This document shows positions 17,785 through 25,955 of a stretch of 64,000 nucleotides of DNA, in pieces. Below the pieces are notes generated by a model. The model had not been told where the DNA came from, searched no databases, and saw only the letters and a list, made by a program, of their open reading frames with translations. The position numbers and the translations under genes are program-made. Location of the stretch: contig NZ_AP024169.1 in NCBI RefSeq assembly GCF_016591975.1, forward strand, positions 2,519,001 through 2,583,000, read 5' to 3'. This DNA is from Anaeromicropila herbilytica (lineage in GTDB: Bacteria > Bacillota > Clostridia > Lachnospirales > Lachnospiraceae). Position 1 is the first letter of the stretch; each line of letters starts with the position of its first letter.

Positions 17785-17834
17785 GTCATATTTTGCTTTC
17801 CTAGTAATGCCCACTCTTTCCAGACTTATCACTA

Positions 17835-18347
17835 CTAAATATTAATATCTACACTATATTCATTATCAATTAATATGTATTCGCAACCATGCTTTTTACA
17901 CATTTCAAAACATATTTGGTTATCTCTAAGTAATAGTTCCTTTTTGCAGTAAGAATCGTCACCACGATTTTCTACGATACTTGCATAATTCTTTATATCT
18001 TTAAAATGTTCTTCAATATATTTTGGAGACATAACTAAGAATACCATTCTTATATTTTTCAAGTAATCTGGTTCAAAATATTCTCTCCAGTCATATGGAA
18101 AGTAACAACCCTCTATAATCATATTTTGGTCATTCTCAATCGCACTCTTTATCATTTCCTTAACTATTGGCCAAAGTAGATCTGTCATTTTATCATCATC
18201 TTCTGCTGTAAGGCTCGTGTGACCACTTCGAATAAGGCCCATTTTAAGATGATCTAGTGACATACATGGGTAATGGTATTTCTCTATCAAACGTTGTGAT
18301 AATGCTGTTTTTCCAGTATGTGTGCTTCCACCAATTAATATTATCAT
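17835..18347 (-). CDS. P-loop kinase (AAA/zeta-toxin-like), 170 aa
   Basis: Walker A at the very N-terminus, LIGGSTHTGKTALSQRLI, then an MSLDHLKMGLIRSG lid-like motif (D-H as in 2-phosphoglycerate kinase-like enzymes), NMIIEGCYFP as Walker B, and an Arg-rich NRGDD region. Small cytoplasmic kinase of unknown substrate. Two larger P-loop kinases of similar design occur at 32451-33065 and 40123-40746. RBS AGGAGAAG. Confidence 0.75.
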   Translation of the reverse strand: MIILIGGSTHTGKTALSQRLIEKYHYPCMSLDHLKMGLIRSGHTSLTAEDDDKMTDLLWPIVKEMIKSAIENDQNMIIEGCYFPYDWREYFEPDYLKNIRMVFLVMSPKYIEEHFKDIKNYASIVENRGDDSYCKKELLLRDNQICFEMCKKHGCEYILIDNEYSVDINI

Positions 18348-18377
18348 GATTCTTCTCCTAACAACTTTGCTGAATTT

Positions 18378-18722
18378 TTAGATTAACTGTCTTAAATAAA
18401 TGATATTTCGATCAGGATCATATAAGCTCATATTGTATGCTCCCCATGGCTGTTTCTTAGGTTCTGTAATAATATCAGCACCTAACTCTTTAAGTCTTAC
18501 ATATTCACAATTCAAATCCTGAACTGTAAAAGCTAAGCATATATTCAGATTATTATCTGTTTTATGTGTTCCATCATTATAGATTGTTAGCATTGTTTCT
18601 TCTGCAATGAGTGTTTGATGAACCGTATCATTACTTACATTATCAATACCAAGCAATTGCTTATAGAAATCTGCTAACCTAATAACGTCATTTGTTAAAA
18701 GGCATACTTCCCCTATGATCAT
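18378..18722 (-). CDS. VOC superfamily protein (glyoxalase/bleomycin-resistance fold)
   Basis: 114 residues, one VOC unit made of two beta-alpha-beta-beta-beta modules: EVCLLTNDVIRLADFYKQLLG and LNICLAFTVQDLNCEYVRLKELG, ending YDPDRNIIYLRQ with the usual metal-ligand Glu/Asp region altered (NIIYL for N.iEl). Single-module VOC proteins dimerise to form a site that binds bleomycin-like drugs, fosfomycin or methylglyoxal adducts. Substrate not defined. Confidence 0.8.
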   Translation of the reverse strand: MIIGEVCLLTNDVIRLADFYKQLLGIDNVSNDTVHQTLIAEETMLTIYNDGTHKTDNNLNICLAFTVQDLNCEYVRLKELGADIITEPKKQPWGAYNMSLYDPDRNIIYLRQLI

Positions 18723-18809
18723 CCTATATCACTCCTCCTCTGAAATTTGTATATAAAAAAGGTTGATTTTTTTCTTTTTCTCTCGAAATATTGAAAACTC
18801 CACATTGTT

Positions 18810-19598
18810 TTAAAAAAGTTCGTCCAATAATATATAATACCTTATTTTCTCCCAATTTGGTTCTATCTGTAACTCTTCAAAAAGCATATTACAATCATAT
18901 TCAGTCTTCTTATTCATACTATACTTACCATTAAGATTGTGCAATAAACTCCTATAACAAAGGGCGATATCTTGATATTTATCCGCTACACCACTTCTAC
19001 CTAAATCGATAAATCCATTTATTTTATTCTTATATATAAAGATATTAGGCAAACAATAATCTCCATGTGAAAATACTGGTTCTTCTACTGGTTTATTATC
19101 CAATAACCATTCCAGTAAATGTTCTGGTGATTGAAATCCATTACAACTATAAGTACCAGGCTCAGCGTCTTCTATATTGCAAAGCTTTTCTGATACTCGT
19201 GCCTTAGCAAGTCTGAGTTTATGATCTAAAGTATTATCATATGGACAATTTGCAATATTAACATTCCAAAGCATATGTAATCCTTCTGCTAAAAGCTTAA
19301 CCAATAACTCAGGATCAGTCTGTAACTCAGGTGTACACAGCATATCTCCTTTTATTCTACTCATAAGCAAATAGCTAATACCATTTACTTTTTCTGAACA
19401 AAGTATATTAGGAACAGGAAGTTTATCAGAAAGCCAATCCATCATATGATATTCATTGTCTGATTCTTCATTATACGGTTCTATTTTAAGAACCATATCA
19501 TCAAAGCATATCACTTGGGCATCTGACATACCAATGGTGTCTACATTAAAACTTCGAGATCCAATGATATTTTTTATACTTTCAGGTAGTTCATACAT
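18810..19598 (-). CDS. APH(3')-type aminoglycoside phosphotransferase
   Basis: 262 residues from the ATG at 19598, which has GGAGG 6 bases upstream; the longer frame to 19652 overlaps the previous gene and lacks a ribosome site. This is the usual APH(3') length. Catalytic loop FSHGDYCLPNIF (about 182-193), followed by FIDLGRSGVADKYQDIALCYRS, the diagnostic APH(3') DxGxxGxADxxxD stretch, and a C-terminal YYILLDELF. It should use ATP to phosphorylate the 3'-hydroxyl of kanamycin/neomycin-class drugs; activity in this divergent copy is inferred. Confidence 0.85.
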   Translation of the reverse strand: MYELPESIKNIIGSRSFNVDTIGMSDAQVICFDDMVLKIEPYNEESDNEYHMMDWLSDKLPVPNILCSEKVNGISYLLMSRIKGDMLCTPELQTDPELLVKLLAEGLHMLWNVNIANCPYDNTLDHKLRLAKARVSEKLCNIEDAEPGTYSCNGFQSPEHLLEWLLDNKPVEEPVFSHGDYCLPNIFIYKNKINGFIDLGRSGVADKYQDIALCYRSLLHNLNGKYSMNKKTEYDCNMLFEELQIEPNWEKIRYYILLDELF

Positions 19599-19614
19599 AA
19601 TATACCTCCGTGTT

Positions 19615-19995
19615 TTATAAAAGCCATTCTTTTGCCTTTTCGAAATCATCAATACAAGTCATTGTAAACGAGGTATTTTTATTTTTCATTTTGACATAGC
19701 TTTTCATTTTTGAGTTTAATCCAACAAATACTACTTTTTGAAGTTGCTTTTTTAACATAACAAAACTATGAATGATTAATTCTAGAATTTCTCTATCTAC
19801 ATCGGATTCATCAAGATTTATTGCAATAAAAGAACTTGTAGAGGGCCTACTAATCTGAATTAGATCTTGATTGAATTTCTGTATTAGTAGTTCCTTCTTG
19901 TTGTACAACGAATCTAAATGTTCAGCCCATATCTCTCCACCATTGTAATATAGTGAAAAAGACTGTTTGTTAAGACCAAGTTCATATTTTTCCAT
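19615..19995 (-). CDS. Hypothetical protein, 126 aa
   Basis: RBS GGGAGG before ATG. The sequence alternates strands and helices (SFIAINLDESDVDREILELIIHSFVMLKK, VVFVGLNSKMKSYV) in a STAS-like beta-alpha order, ending FEKAKEWLL, a tail often seen in STAS/SpoIIAA-like proteins. No phosphorylatable Ser motif was found, so anti-anti-sigma function is only a possibility. It ends 16 bases before the APH(3') start and is probably co-transcribed with it. Confidence 0.5.
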   Translation of the reverse strand: MEKYELGLNKQSFSLYYNGGEIWAEHLDSLYNKKELLIQKFNQDLIQISRPSTSSFIAINLDESDVDREILELIIHSFVMLKKQLQKVVFVGLNSKMKSYVKMKNKNTSFTMTCIDDFEKAKEWLL

Positions 19996-20031
19996 TTGAA
20001 ATAACCTCCCATCCTTACTATAATTGACTTT

Positions 20032-20631
20032 TTATTGAATTATTGCATATTTATTTATAAACTGTTTCAGAGCTTCTTGGGCACATTTTGCCTGTTGTAT
20101 ATTGTAGTTTTTCGAATAAGAATCCATAAAACCATGTTCTGCATCAAATTCTATTATAGACAAATTTGATTTATCTTGAAGTTGACGAGTTACTGCATGA
20201 ACATCGAATGAATCTTCCTTGGCAAATAGTAAAAGCGTTGAACAGTTAGGATTCAGATGAGTATAGTCCCTGATACGAGAGCCATAGCAAGCTACAATTC
20301 CACTACAAAATGCGTTCTCACAGCATCGCCACGCAATCGTTGCGCCAACGCTAAACCCTATAATAAATACCTTGTCATAGTTCTCTTTTAATTGATTGAC
20401 AAGATTGTTAATCTCTTGATAGATTTCAAATCCAACATTCTTCATAAAATAATTGTATGCTTCTTCTACTTCTTCATATGTAAATGGTAGCTTGTCAATC
20501 ATATTGGGAGAAAAGACATCAAAGCCAGCTTCTCTGAATTTTTCACATTGATACGTTATAAATTCATTTACTCCATAGATTTCATGAAGTACAATGATTG
20601 CTTGTCTATTATTGTTACATGTCCTATTCAT
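20032..20631 (-). CDS. Dienelactone hydrolase family protein
   Basis: 199 residues, alpha/beta hydrolase of the DLH subgroup. Opens AIIVLHEIYGVNEFI (the Glu in HExxG is the DLH hallmark), nucleophile elbow IIGFSVGATIAW with Ser where classical DLH has Cys, Asp in FAKEDSFDV and His in DAEHGFMDS. Family members hydrolyse lactones or esters. The Ser-for-Cys change argues against true dienelactone hydrolase activity. Confidence 0.8.
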   Translation of the reverse strand: MNRTCNNNRQAIIVLHEIYGVNEFITYQCEKFREAGFDVFSPNMIDKLPFTYEEVEEAYNYFMKNVGFEIYQEINNLVNQLKENYDKVFIIGFSVGATIAWRCCENAFCSGIVACYGSRIRDYTHLNPNCSTLLLFAKEDSFDVHAVTRQLQDKSNLSIIEFDAEHGFMDSYSKNYNIQQAKCAQEALKQFINKYAIIQ

Positions 20632-20690
20632 TGATTAGCCCTCATTTAATATAGGATAGGTATCCTTTGTTATAGTCTCTTTAAGTTTCT

Positions 20691-21551
20691 TCATATGCTA
20701 ATACTGTGATTATACCAAGTTGGTATAGGATTTTTCATATTGTCATACCAATCAAGTACATCTTTTGCTTGCTTAATCATTGTTTCAATTTCATTTTGTC
20801 CAAATGGAATCGCCCATGGAATGGAAGAAAGAGTATTACTTGAAATATAAAGAGCTAGTAATCTCCAAAAATCCATCGGAACATCATTATCAAAATAACC
20901 ATCTACCATACCCGAAGCGAACAATGGTGCTTTTTGCGCACACCAAACAATACGATTGAATTCCTCCCATGGATCACCGTAATCATCACGGTCAAAATCG
21001 ATAATAAATAACTTGCCACTTTGGTCAATCATCATATTTCCAATATGATAGTCTCCGTGCTGATAACATTGAGGGCGCCCCTTTAGTAAGTGACGGTTTT
21101 CATCGATATATTTAATAAAAGCTTGCCCATTTTCGTATTTTATTGGACAATTATTGTACATCCCAATTTTTCGATCAATTTTACGATTAAATCGAATCTC
21201 CCAATCCTCTTGCAAGTGAGAAATAGGAACTGAATGAATCTCTCTCAATATGCGACCTGCCTCAAGTCCATATCTGTACTGCTCTGTATCAGAAATAAAT
21301 GAAACGGTCTCTTCAGCATCTCTTCCATCAATCCAGCTTTGCAGAGAATAAACGCCATCCTCACAAACTCCAAATTCAATAGGCTGACACATTGGCACAC
21401 CACGTGCCGCAACTTTTTGCATCATTTCATATTCGACTTTTTTACTATTGTATTTCTCTGCGGAAGAAATGCGTAGTAGATATTTTGTTCCATCCGCTTT
21501 TGTAACACAATATTTTTTATCGTTTGACCAACCTTTTGTAATTGGTTCCAT
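20691..21551 (-). CDS. APH family phosphotransferase with an in-frame stop near its 5' end
   Basis: 286 residues. N-lobe KYCVTKADGTKYLLRIS with ATP-binding Lys, catalytic loop YQHGDYHIGNMMI (HGDxHxxN) and FIIDFDRDDYGDPWEEF (IDFDxxxxGDPxxD), typical of kanamycin-kinase-like or macrolide/viomycin-type kinases. The good ribosome site AAGGAG lies before an upstream ATG at 21575 that is in frame but interrupted by TAA at codon 7 (21557-21555). The listed ATG at 21551 is codon 9 and lacks its own Shine-Dalgarno, so translation may rely on reinitiation, or the gene is damaged. Confidence 0.75.
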   Translation of the reverse strand: MEPITKGWSNDKKYCVTKADGTKYLLRISSAEKYNSKKVEYEMMQKVAARGVPMCQPIEFGVCEDGVYSLQSWIDGRDAEETVSFISDTEQYRYGLEAGRILREIHSVPISHLQEDWEIRFNRKIDRKIGMYNNCPIKYENGQAFIKYIDENRHLLKGRPQCYQHGDYHIGNMMIDQSGKLFIIDFDRDDYGDPWEEFNRIVWCAQKAPLFASGMVDGYFDNDVPMDFWRLLALYISSNTLSSIPWAIPFGQNEIETMIKQAKDVLDWYDNMKNPIPTWYNHSISI

Positions 21552-21643
21552 AGTTTAGAAATTGAATACTGTCATTAACATACTCCTTAGACATTTAATT
21601 AATATGATATTCTAACATTATTGATTTAAATTAACTCTTTAAT

Positions 21644-22153
21644 CTAAGTTTGAGCAATCGCATAGTAATAACAATGATGAAGCACTCCTTGATAGCTAAT
21701 ATCCTCTTCTTTAGCTATCTTTTTCATACCACATTTTTGCATTACTTGAATACTAGCAGCATTGTTCACAAATGCCCCAGAAACTATTTGATGAAAGCCT
21801 TTACGAAACAACTCGTCTATAACAGCTTTTAACATCTCGGAGGCATATCCTCTGTTATGATACTCAGGATGAATTACATATCCTAATTCGATTACGACTT
21901 CACTAATTTCTACATCATTTACAAATCCAATCAGCTGATTCTCTAGATAGATACCACGTTCATAATGATCCTCAGAATAAGAGAAGGCCTGCAGTTTCTT
22001 GAACATACGAACTGCATCTTCTTCCGTTTGAAAATCAGGAATCATAAAGGTTTCCTTAATTTTTGAATTTGTTAATAACTCTATCATAGCTGATTGGTCA
22101 GTGTCTTGATATGGTTTGATTACTAATCTATTTGTCTCAAGCATCTTGTTCAT
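21644..22153 (-). CDS. GNAT family N-acetyltransferase (RimJ-like)
   Basis: 169 residues, RBS GTGAGG. ETNRLVIKPYQDTD opening, VIELGYVIHPEYHNRGYASEML (R-G-Y-A pyrophosphate loop) and AASIQVMQKCGMKKIA. Ribosomal-protein-acetyltransferase-like subgroup with unknown target. The 5' flank carries a short decayed frame. Confidence 0.9.
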   Translation of the reverse strand: MNKMLETNRLVIKPYQDTDQSAMIELLTNSKIKETFMIPDFQTEEDAVRMFKKLQAFSYSEDHYERGIYLENQLIGFVNDVEISEVVIELGYVIHPEYHNRGYASEMLKAVIDELFRKGFHQIVSGAFVNNAASIQVMQKCGMKKIAKEEDISYQGVLHHCYYYAIAQT

Positions 22154-22163
22154 TTTGATTCCT

Positions 22164-22280
22164 CACTTTTCATTAATTTTGCTGTAGTATTGCAAATCAT
22201 CTGCCTTTTGAGTAACATAAAGCAAATGTGGACTAAACCTTAAAGTTTTGTATTTACAGCCAGATTGAGTTAGAGTATAT
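22164..22280 (-). pseudogene. C-terminal stub of an unidentified gene
   Basis: About 39 codons without a start, ending in TGA 10 bases before the GNAT gene. The frame reads TLTQSGCKYKTLRFSPHLL then YVTQKADDLQYYSKI. The DNA word GGTTTAGTCCACATTT inside it recurs at 22856-22871, where it also reads FSPHLL. The residue pattern looks protein-like, but I do not recognise the family. Confidence 0.35.
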
Positions 22281-22297
22281 TTAAGTTAACTAATCAA

Positions 22298-22831
22298 TTA
22301 TATTAACTCATATGAAAATAACTGTTTCGCAGGAGGAAATTCAATTATTCCAATTCGTTCAACTATCCCATCAAAAGGTAAAACCGTATTCGACAGATAC
22401 TCTATAGCTTTGCCTAGCTTCTCCTTTTCAAATTCAATTGTTAATTGACAATCTGGTTTCCATATTCCTTGGTCAAAATAATTGAAATCATATAACTTTG
22501 CATATTTGTCACACTTTTTACGTATTTCATCTTGTATATCTAAGATTAAATGTGAGACTGCAAGGTCAATGCTAATGAATGGTTTCTCGTTTGGATAGAA
22601 GCTGTATGATTTAAATTGAACAGGTAGCTTTTTGATCGTTTTTGTCATTGAATAAAGTTCCTGTTGCACGTTATTTATATCTAGATCTTCGTACATTGCA
22701 AATTTAAAGTGTGGATTATTATCAGAACGAATTAAATAATCGTCTACTCCAATATCAGCCATGCCCTTCCATAATAATTTGATTTTTTCATCTGTATACT
22801 TGTCATAGTATCCTACAATTGCAAATGGCAC
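22298..22831 (-). CDS. 2'-5' RNA ligase/phosphoesterase-like protein
   Basis: The open frame extends to 22879 (TTG), but AGGAGG sits six bases before GTG at 22831, giving a start VPFAIVGYYDKYTDE and 177 residues. Two-lobed 2H fold: the first half has FKFAMYEDLD, the second has H-x-I/L positions in VSHLILDI and CQLTIEFEK. The HxTx motifs are weak, so catalysis is uncertain. 2H proteins act on 2',3'-cyclic or 2'-5' phosphodiesters. The frame overlap with the upstream YdcF gene is an artefact of the long frame. Confidence 0.65.
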   Translation of the reverse strand: MPFAIVGYYDKYTDEKIKLLWKGMADIGVDDYLIRSDNNPHFKFAMYEDLDINNVQQELYSMTKTIKKLPVQFKSYSFYPNEKPFISIDLAVSHLILDIQDEIRKKCDKYAKLYDFNYFDQGIWKPDCQLTIEFEKEKLGKAIEYLSNTVLPFDGIVERIGIIEFPPAKQLFSYELI

Positions 22832-22868
22832 ATGATTCCTCCTTAAAATGATTTCTAATAAATGTGGA

Positions 22869-23480
22869 CTAAACCCCAAAACTGTTTGAATAGTTCTTTA
22901 TATCATCAGCTGTGAACTGATCTCCGCATCTTTTTAGTTCCCCAAGTACTCTTTTGATTCCATATTCCGATTGAAACCAGTTTGATTTGGTTAAATCATA
23001 TACTTCAAAAGGAATAACTAAAAACTCAACATTGGGGAATGCAGATTGATAGAACATTAAACATCTTCTAGCATGAAAAGCTTTGCATATTAATAATACC
23101 TTTTTTAGATTCATTTTCTTTTCATCAGCTACGTTCTTAGCAAATAGTGCATTTTCACGAGTAAATGAGGAACGATTTTCACCAACAATCGCACTTTCCG
23201 GTACTCCATTCATTAGCAATACATCTTTATAAAAATCATATTCCGTTATGTAATCTTTATTATATATTTCTTGCTTTGTGCGTGGTCCAGGAAATATTCC
23301 TGTTTTAACGCTAACTCCACCACCAATAAAAATGTAAGGAGCATAATTATTTTTCCATAAATCGGCAGCTATTTCACTCAACTCAGGAAAAGAGCCACCT
23401 ACTACCATAATGGCATCTGCATTTTCGGGTTTATTTTCTATAAATATAAAATCACCAATGTCCTTAATTATATTATTCAT
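22869..23480 (-). CDS. YdcF/DUF218 family protein (ElyC/SanA-like)
   Basis: 203 residues. DUF218 features: ADAIMVVGGSFPE start, YAPYIFIGGGVSVKTG, FTRENALFAKN with Glu/Asn and VLLICKAFHARRCLMFYQ (K-xx-H-xxR). There is no membrane anchor, so this is the soluble cytoplasmic YdcF subgroup, which binds SAM-like ligands and has no settled function. RBS GAGGTGAAC. A pair of hairpins lies upstream. Confidence 0.85.
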   Translation of the reverse strand: MNNIIKDIGDFIFIENKPENADAIMVVGGSFPELSEIAADLWKNNYAPYIFIGGGVSVKTGIFPGPRTKQEIYNKDYITEYDFYKDVLLMNGVPESAIVGENRSSFTRENALFAKNVADEKKMNLKKVLLICKAFHARRCLMFYQSAFPNVEFLVIPFEVYDLTKSNWFQSEYGIKRVLGELKRCGDQFTADDIKNYSNSFGV

Positions 23481-23526
23481 TGTTCACCTCATATTATCGC
23501 TATCATTTTTTTACACTAACGTCCAT

Positions 23527-23583
23527 GCCTGCGACTTTCTCGCAGGCCTAAATTCAATGTGTGAAATGCTTTTTATTTCACAC
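23527..23583. repeat. Two adjacent perfect hairpins
   Basis: GCCTGCGA-CTTTC-TCGCAGGC (23527-23547) and GTGTGAAAT-loop-ATTTCACAC (23559-23583) stand 11 bases apart between two genes. The first is strikingly GC-rich for this region. Neither is followed by a T-run on either strand. They could be an mRNA processing/stability element or a folded recombination site. Confidence 0.45.
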
Positions 23584-23628
23584 TACAATCTTACTTTAAT
23601 CATTAGTTCTTCATATGAGTGTACTTTG

Positions 23629-24270
23629 TTATGATATTTGTTTAACAGTTCTATTTTCTATTAAAAATATATCACCCAAAAATATTGGTTCCTCATTCTC
23701 ATAAATTATCAAACTTTCATCACACATTCCATATATGGAATATTGTTTTGATAACTCTAATAGTTCATCCGAAACATCACTATTGTTAAAATGTGGTTCA
23801 ACAAATATATCAACCACTCCTATACCTTCATAGATCTTCTGCTCGGTATGTCCACAACTTATCGTGCATATGGCCGTCTTTGCCATATTGATCGAACCAG
23901 CACTCATCCCTATGATTATTCCACTCGAATTCTTAATGAATGGAAGTAGTCCATAACTTTTTAAATAATTAAATTGTGTTGGAGTATCTCCACCTGAAAG
24001 CCAAATAACATCAGCAGTTTCTATTAATCTTTGCGCTACTTCTTTTGATGTGCGGCTATCAATAAGATATGTATTATCAAAATGAATGTCTATCTTAACA
24101 AACATATCTAGAAAATGTGAATAATAATAATCGTTTGTATCATGGTTTTTATCAAATTCAGACGCTACAAAAACAAACTTTTCTCGTTTGGTAATCAATC
24201 GCTTTAACTGTTTTTCAAAATCTTTAGTAAAACCATTTGGGAACATGCTTGTTAATATATTTATAGACAT
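23629..24270 (-). CDS. Peptidase S51-like (peptidase E / class I glutamine amidotransferase-like)
   Basis: 213 residues. WLSGGDTPTQFNYLK followed by nucleophile elbow IIGMSAGSINMAK (Ser about residue 122) and VEPHFNNSDV (His) match S51 peptidases such as peptidase E and cyanophycinase relatives. The family cleaves Asp-X dipeptides. Start RBS AAGGAG. Single gene upstream of a hairpin pair. Confidence 0.85.
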   Translation of the reverse strand: MSINILTSMFPNGFTKDFEKQLKRLITKREKFVFVASEFDKNHDTNDYYYSHFLDMFVKIDIHFDNTYLIDSRTSKEVAQRLIETADVIWLSGGDTPTQFNYLKSYGLLPFIKNSSGIIIGMSAGSINMAKTAICTISCGHTEQKIYEGIGVVDIFVEPHFNNSDVSDELLELSKQYSIYGMCDESLIIYENEEPIFLGDIFLIENRTVKQIS

Positions 24271-24283
24271 AATAAATTCTCCT

Positions 24284-24742
24284 TTAGTTCTTTTCTAAAC
24301 TTAATTGCATCTGATTGTGTAATGGTTTAAATCCCAGCTTTTCATATAATGGTAACCCCATATCGGTATAGTCAAGTACAATCTTTTCAACTCCTAAAGA
24401 CTTAACTTCTTGAATCAACATATGTATTAACTTCTCAGCATATCCATTTCTCCTGTATTCATTAAGCGTATACACATTTAGTAGTTCAGCACTTATCCCA
24501 TTAGGGCAACTTGGCTTTGGAACTGTCTGAACTATACAAACCATACAAGATGACACGATTTGATTATTATCTATTGCAATAAAAACAATCATATCATCTT
24601 TATCTATATGTTCCTCTAGATATTGCCTTGTTCTACTTTGGAAACCTTCTATATCGCTAATTTTTCTAATTGAAGTTACAAATTCAATTCTATTATGTAC
24701 TAATAAATCTACATCGTCACGATTTGCTCGCCTGTATTCCAT
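24284..24742 (-). CDS. GNAT family N-acetyltransferase
   Basis: 152 residues. YRRANRDDVDLLVHNRIEFV opening, LLNVYTLNEYRRNGYAEKLIH (R-R-N-G-Y-A loop) and VLDYTDMGLPLYEKLGFKPL, a GNAT subgroup with D-x-G-x-P-LYxxLGF ending common in clostridia. RBS AGGAGG. First of three GNAT genes side by side. Confidence 0.9.
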   Translation of the reverse strand: MEYRRANRDDVDLLVHNRIEFVTSIRKISDIEGFQSRTRQYLEEHIDKDDMIVFIAIDNNQIVSSCMVCIVQTVPKPSCPNGISAELLNVYTLNEYRRNGYAEKLIHMLIQEVKSLGVEKIVLDYTDMGLPLYEKLGFKPLHNQMQLSLEKN

Positions 24743-24770
24743 GAGATACCTCCTGATAAAATACTAGAAT

Positions 24771-25286
24771 CTATATACACAATTCATATTTATAATCAGC
24801 AAATACTAATTCTGTTCCGCTTTTCTTGTATGAACCTTCACTACCAACATGAAATCCTAGTTTTCGCATTACCGCATTTGATGCACCATTTTCTTTGTCA
24901 ACAGCCACTGTAATTTTTTTAGCCCCTTTATTTTTAGCGTATTCAATCATACCTTGAACCATTTCTGTAGCATATCCATTGTTCCAATAGTTCTTGTGAA
25001 CGCAGTATGCTATATCAAAAACTTTTCCATCCTCATTAGGAATAAAGCTACATGTTCCAATCCTTTTCGCATCTTTCTTGAATTCAGCAATCAAATAACA
25101 ACAGTTTTCATCATCACCTAATGTTTCAATAAATTTACGGTATTCGTCACTCATATTTTCCTCAGTTGGGTCAGACAAATACTCCCCCATCTCAGGGTCA
25201 TTCCATATACTTATAGCAAATGGTGCATCATCCTTTTCAAAACCTCTTAAAAATAATCGTTCTGTTTCAATTCTATTTATCTTCAT
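24771..25286 (-). CDS. GNAT family N-acetyltransferase (RimJ/RimL type)
   Basis: 171 residues from ATG 25286 (AAGGAGACAG upstream; the longer frame to 25340 has no ribosome site). ETERLFLRGFEKDDAPFA, IAYCVHKNYWNNGYATEMV (N-G-Y-A loop) and NGASNAVMRKLGFHVG. Typical ribosomal-protein-type GNAT with unknown target. Adjacent to two further RimJ-like paralogues. Confidence 0.9.
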   Translation of the reverse strand: MKINRIETERLFLRGFEKDDAPFAISIWNDPEMGEYLSDPTEENMSDEYRKFIETLGDDENCCYLIAEFKKDAKRIGTCSFIPNEDGKVFDIAYCVHKNYWNNGYATEMVQGMIEYAKNKGAKKITVAVDKENGASNAVMRKLGFHVGSEGSYKKSGTELVFADYKYELCI

Positions 25287-25344
25287 AATCTGTCTCCTTA
25301 TAACGTTACTATTTTCCATTCTATGTAGTTTTATAATCATGTTT

Positions 25345-25854
25345 TCAATTCAAAGTCATAGTATAAAATTTAGCTTCGAACGTTTCGCTTCCATCAAATC
25401 TAGAGTATTTACCATCATGTGAAAATTGGAAGCCACATTTTTTAATCACATTTCCTGAAGCTTCATTTGCAGTAGCATGATTAGAGCAAAATGTTCGAGC
25501 ATTTACATTGGCATAAGCCCATTGTATCATTGCTTTGGAAGCTTCTGTGGCATATCCCTTACCCCAACATTCCCTATTGATGTTATAACCAAGTTCATAT
25601 GCATCTCGTTCTGGGTTAAAACCGATTCCACCAGAGCCAATTACCTTTCCAGTATTTTTTAGACAAAAAGCAAATTCTAAATCGTCTTCTTTTATTGTAG
25701 TGAGCCAATCTTTCACCTGTTCAATATTCGTATATAGAGAGTATGGCATATACTTATTTACAATTGGATCACCTGCCCACTCATATACATCTTTCGAGTC
25801 CTCAATTCTTAAAGGACGAAGTATTAATCGCTCCGTTTCTATCGTTCTATTCAT
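25345..25854 (-). CDS. GNAT family N-acetyltransferase (RimJ/RimL type)
   Basis: 169 residues. ETERLILRPLRIEDSKDVY, ELGYNINRECWGKGYATEA (G-K-G-Y-A loop) and NEASGNVIKKCGFQF. A close design relative of the next gene at 24771, suggesting local duplication or repeated acquisition. The ribosome site is modest (AAGGGAAC). Confidence 0.9.
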   Translation of the reverse strand: MNRTIETERLILRPLRIEDSKDVYEWAGDPIVNKYMPYSLYTNIEQVKDWLTTIKEDDLEFAFCLKNTGKVIGSGGIGFNPERDAYELGYNINRECWGKGYATEASKAMIQWAYANVNARTFCSNHATANEASGNVIKKCGFQFSHDGKYSRFDGSETFEAKFYTMTLN

Positions 25855-25955
25855 AGTCTCGTAAAGTTCCCTTCTTAGTTATATAATTTTTTATAATATC
25901 TTTTTTTGTTTTATTTGTTATATTTTCCATTGTTATATCTTTTGTTAGTCATTAT

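Noticed and set aside
19599..19652. Upstream extension of the APH(3') gene
   Set aside because: The extra codons overlap the preceding gene and have no ribosome site; the internal ATG at 19598 has GGAGG and gives the normal family length.
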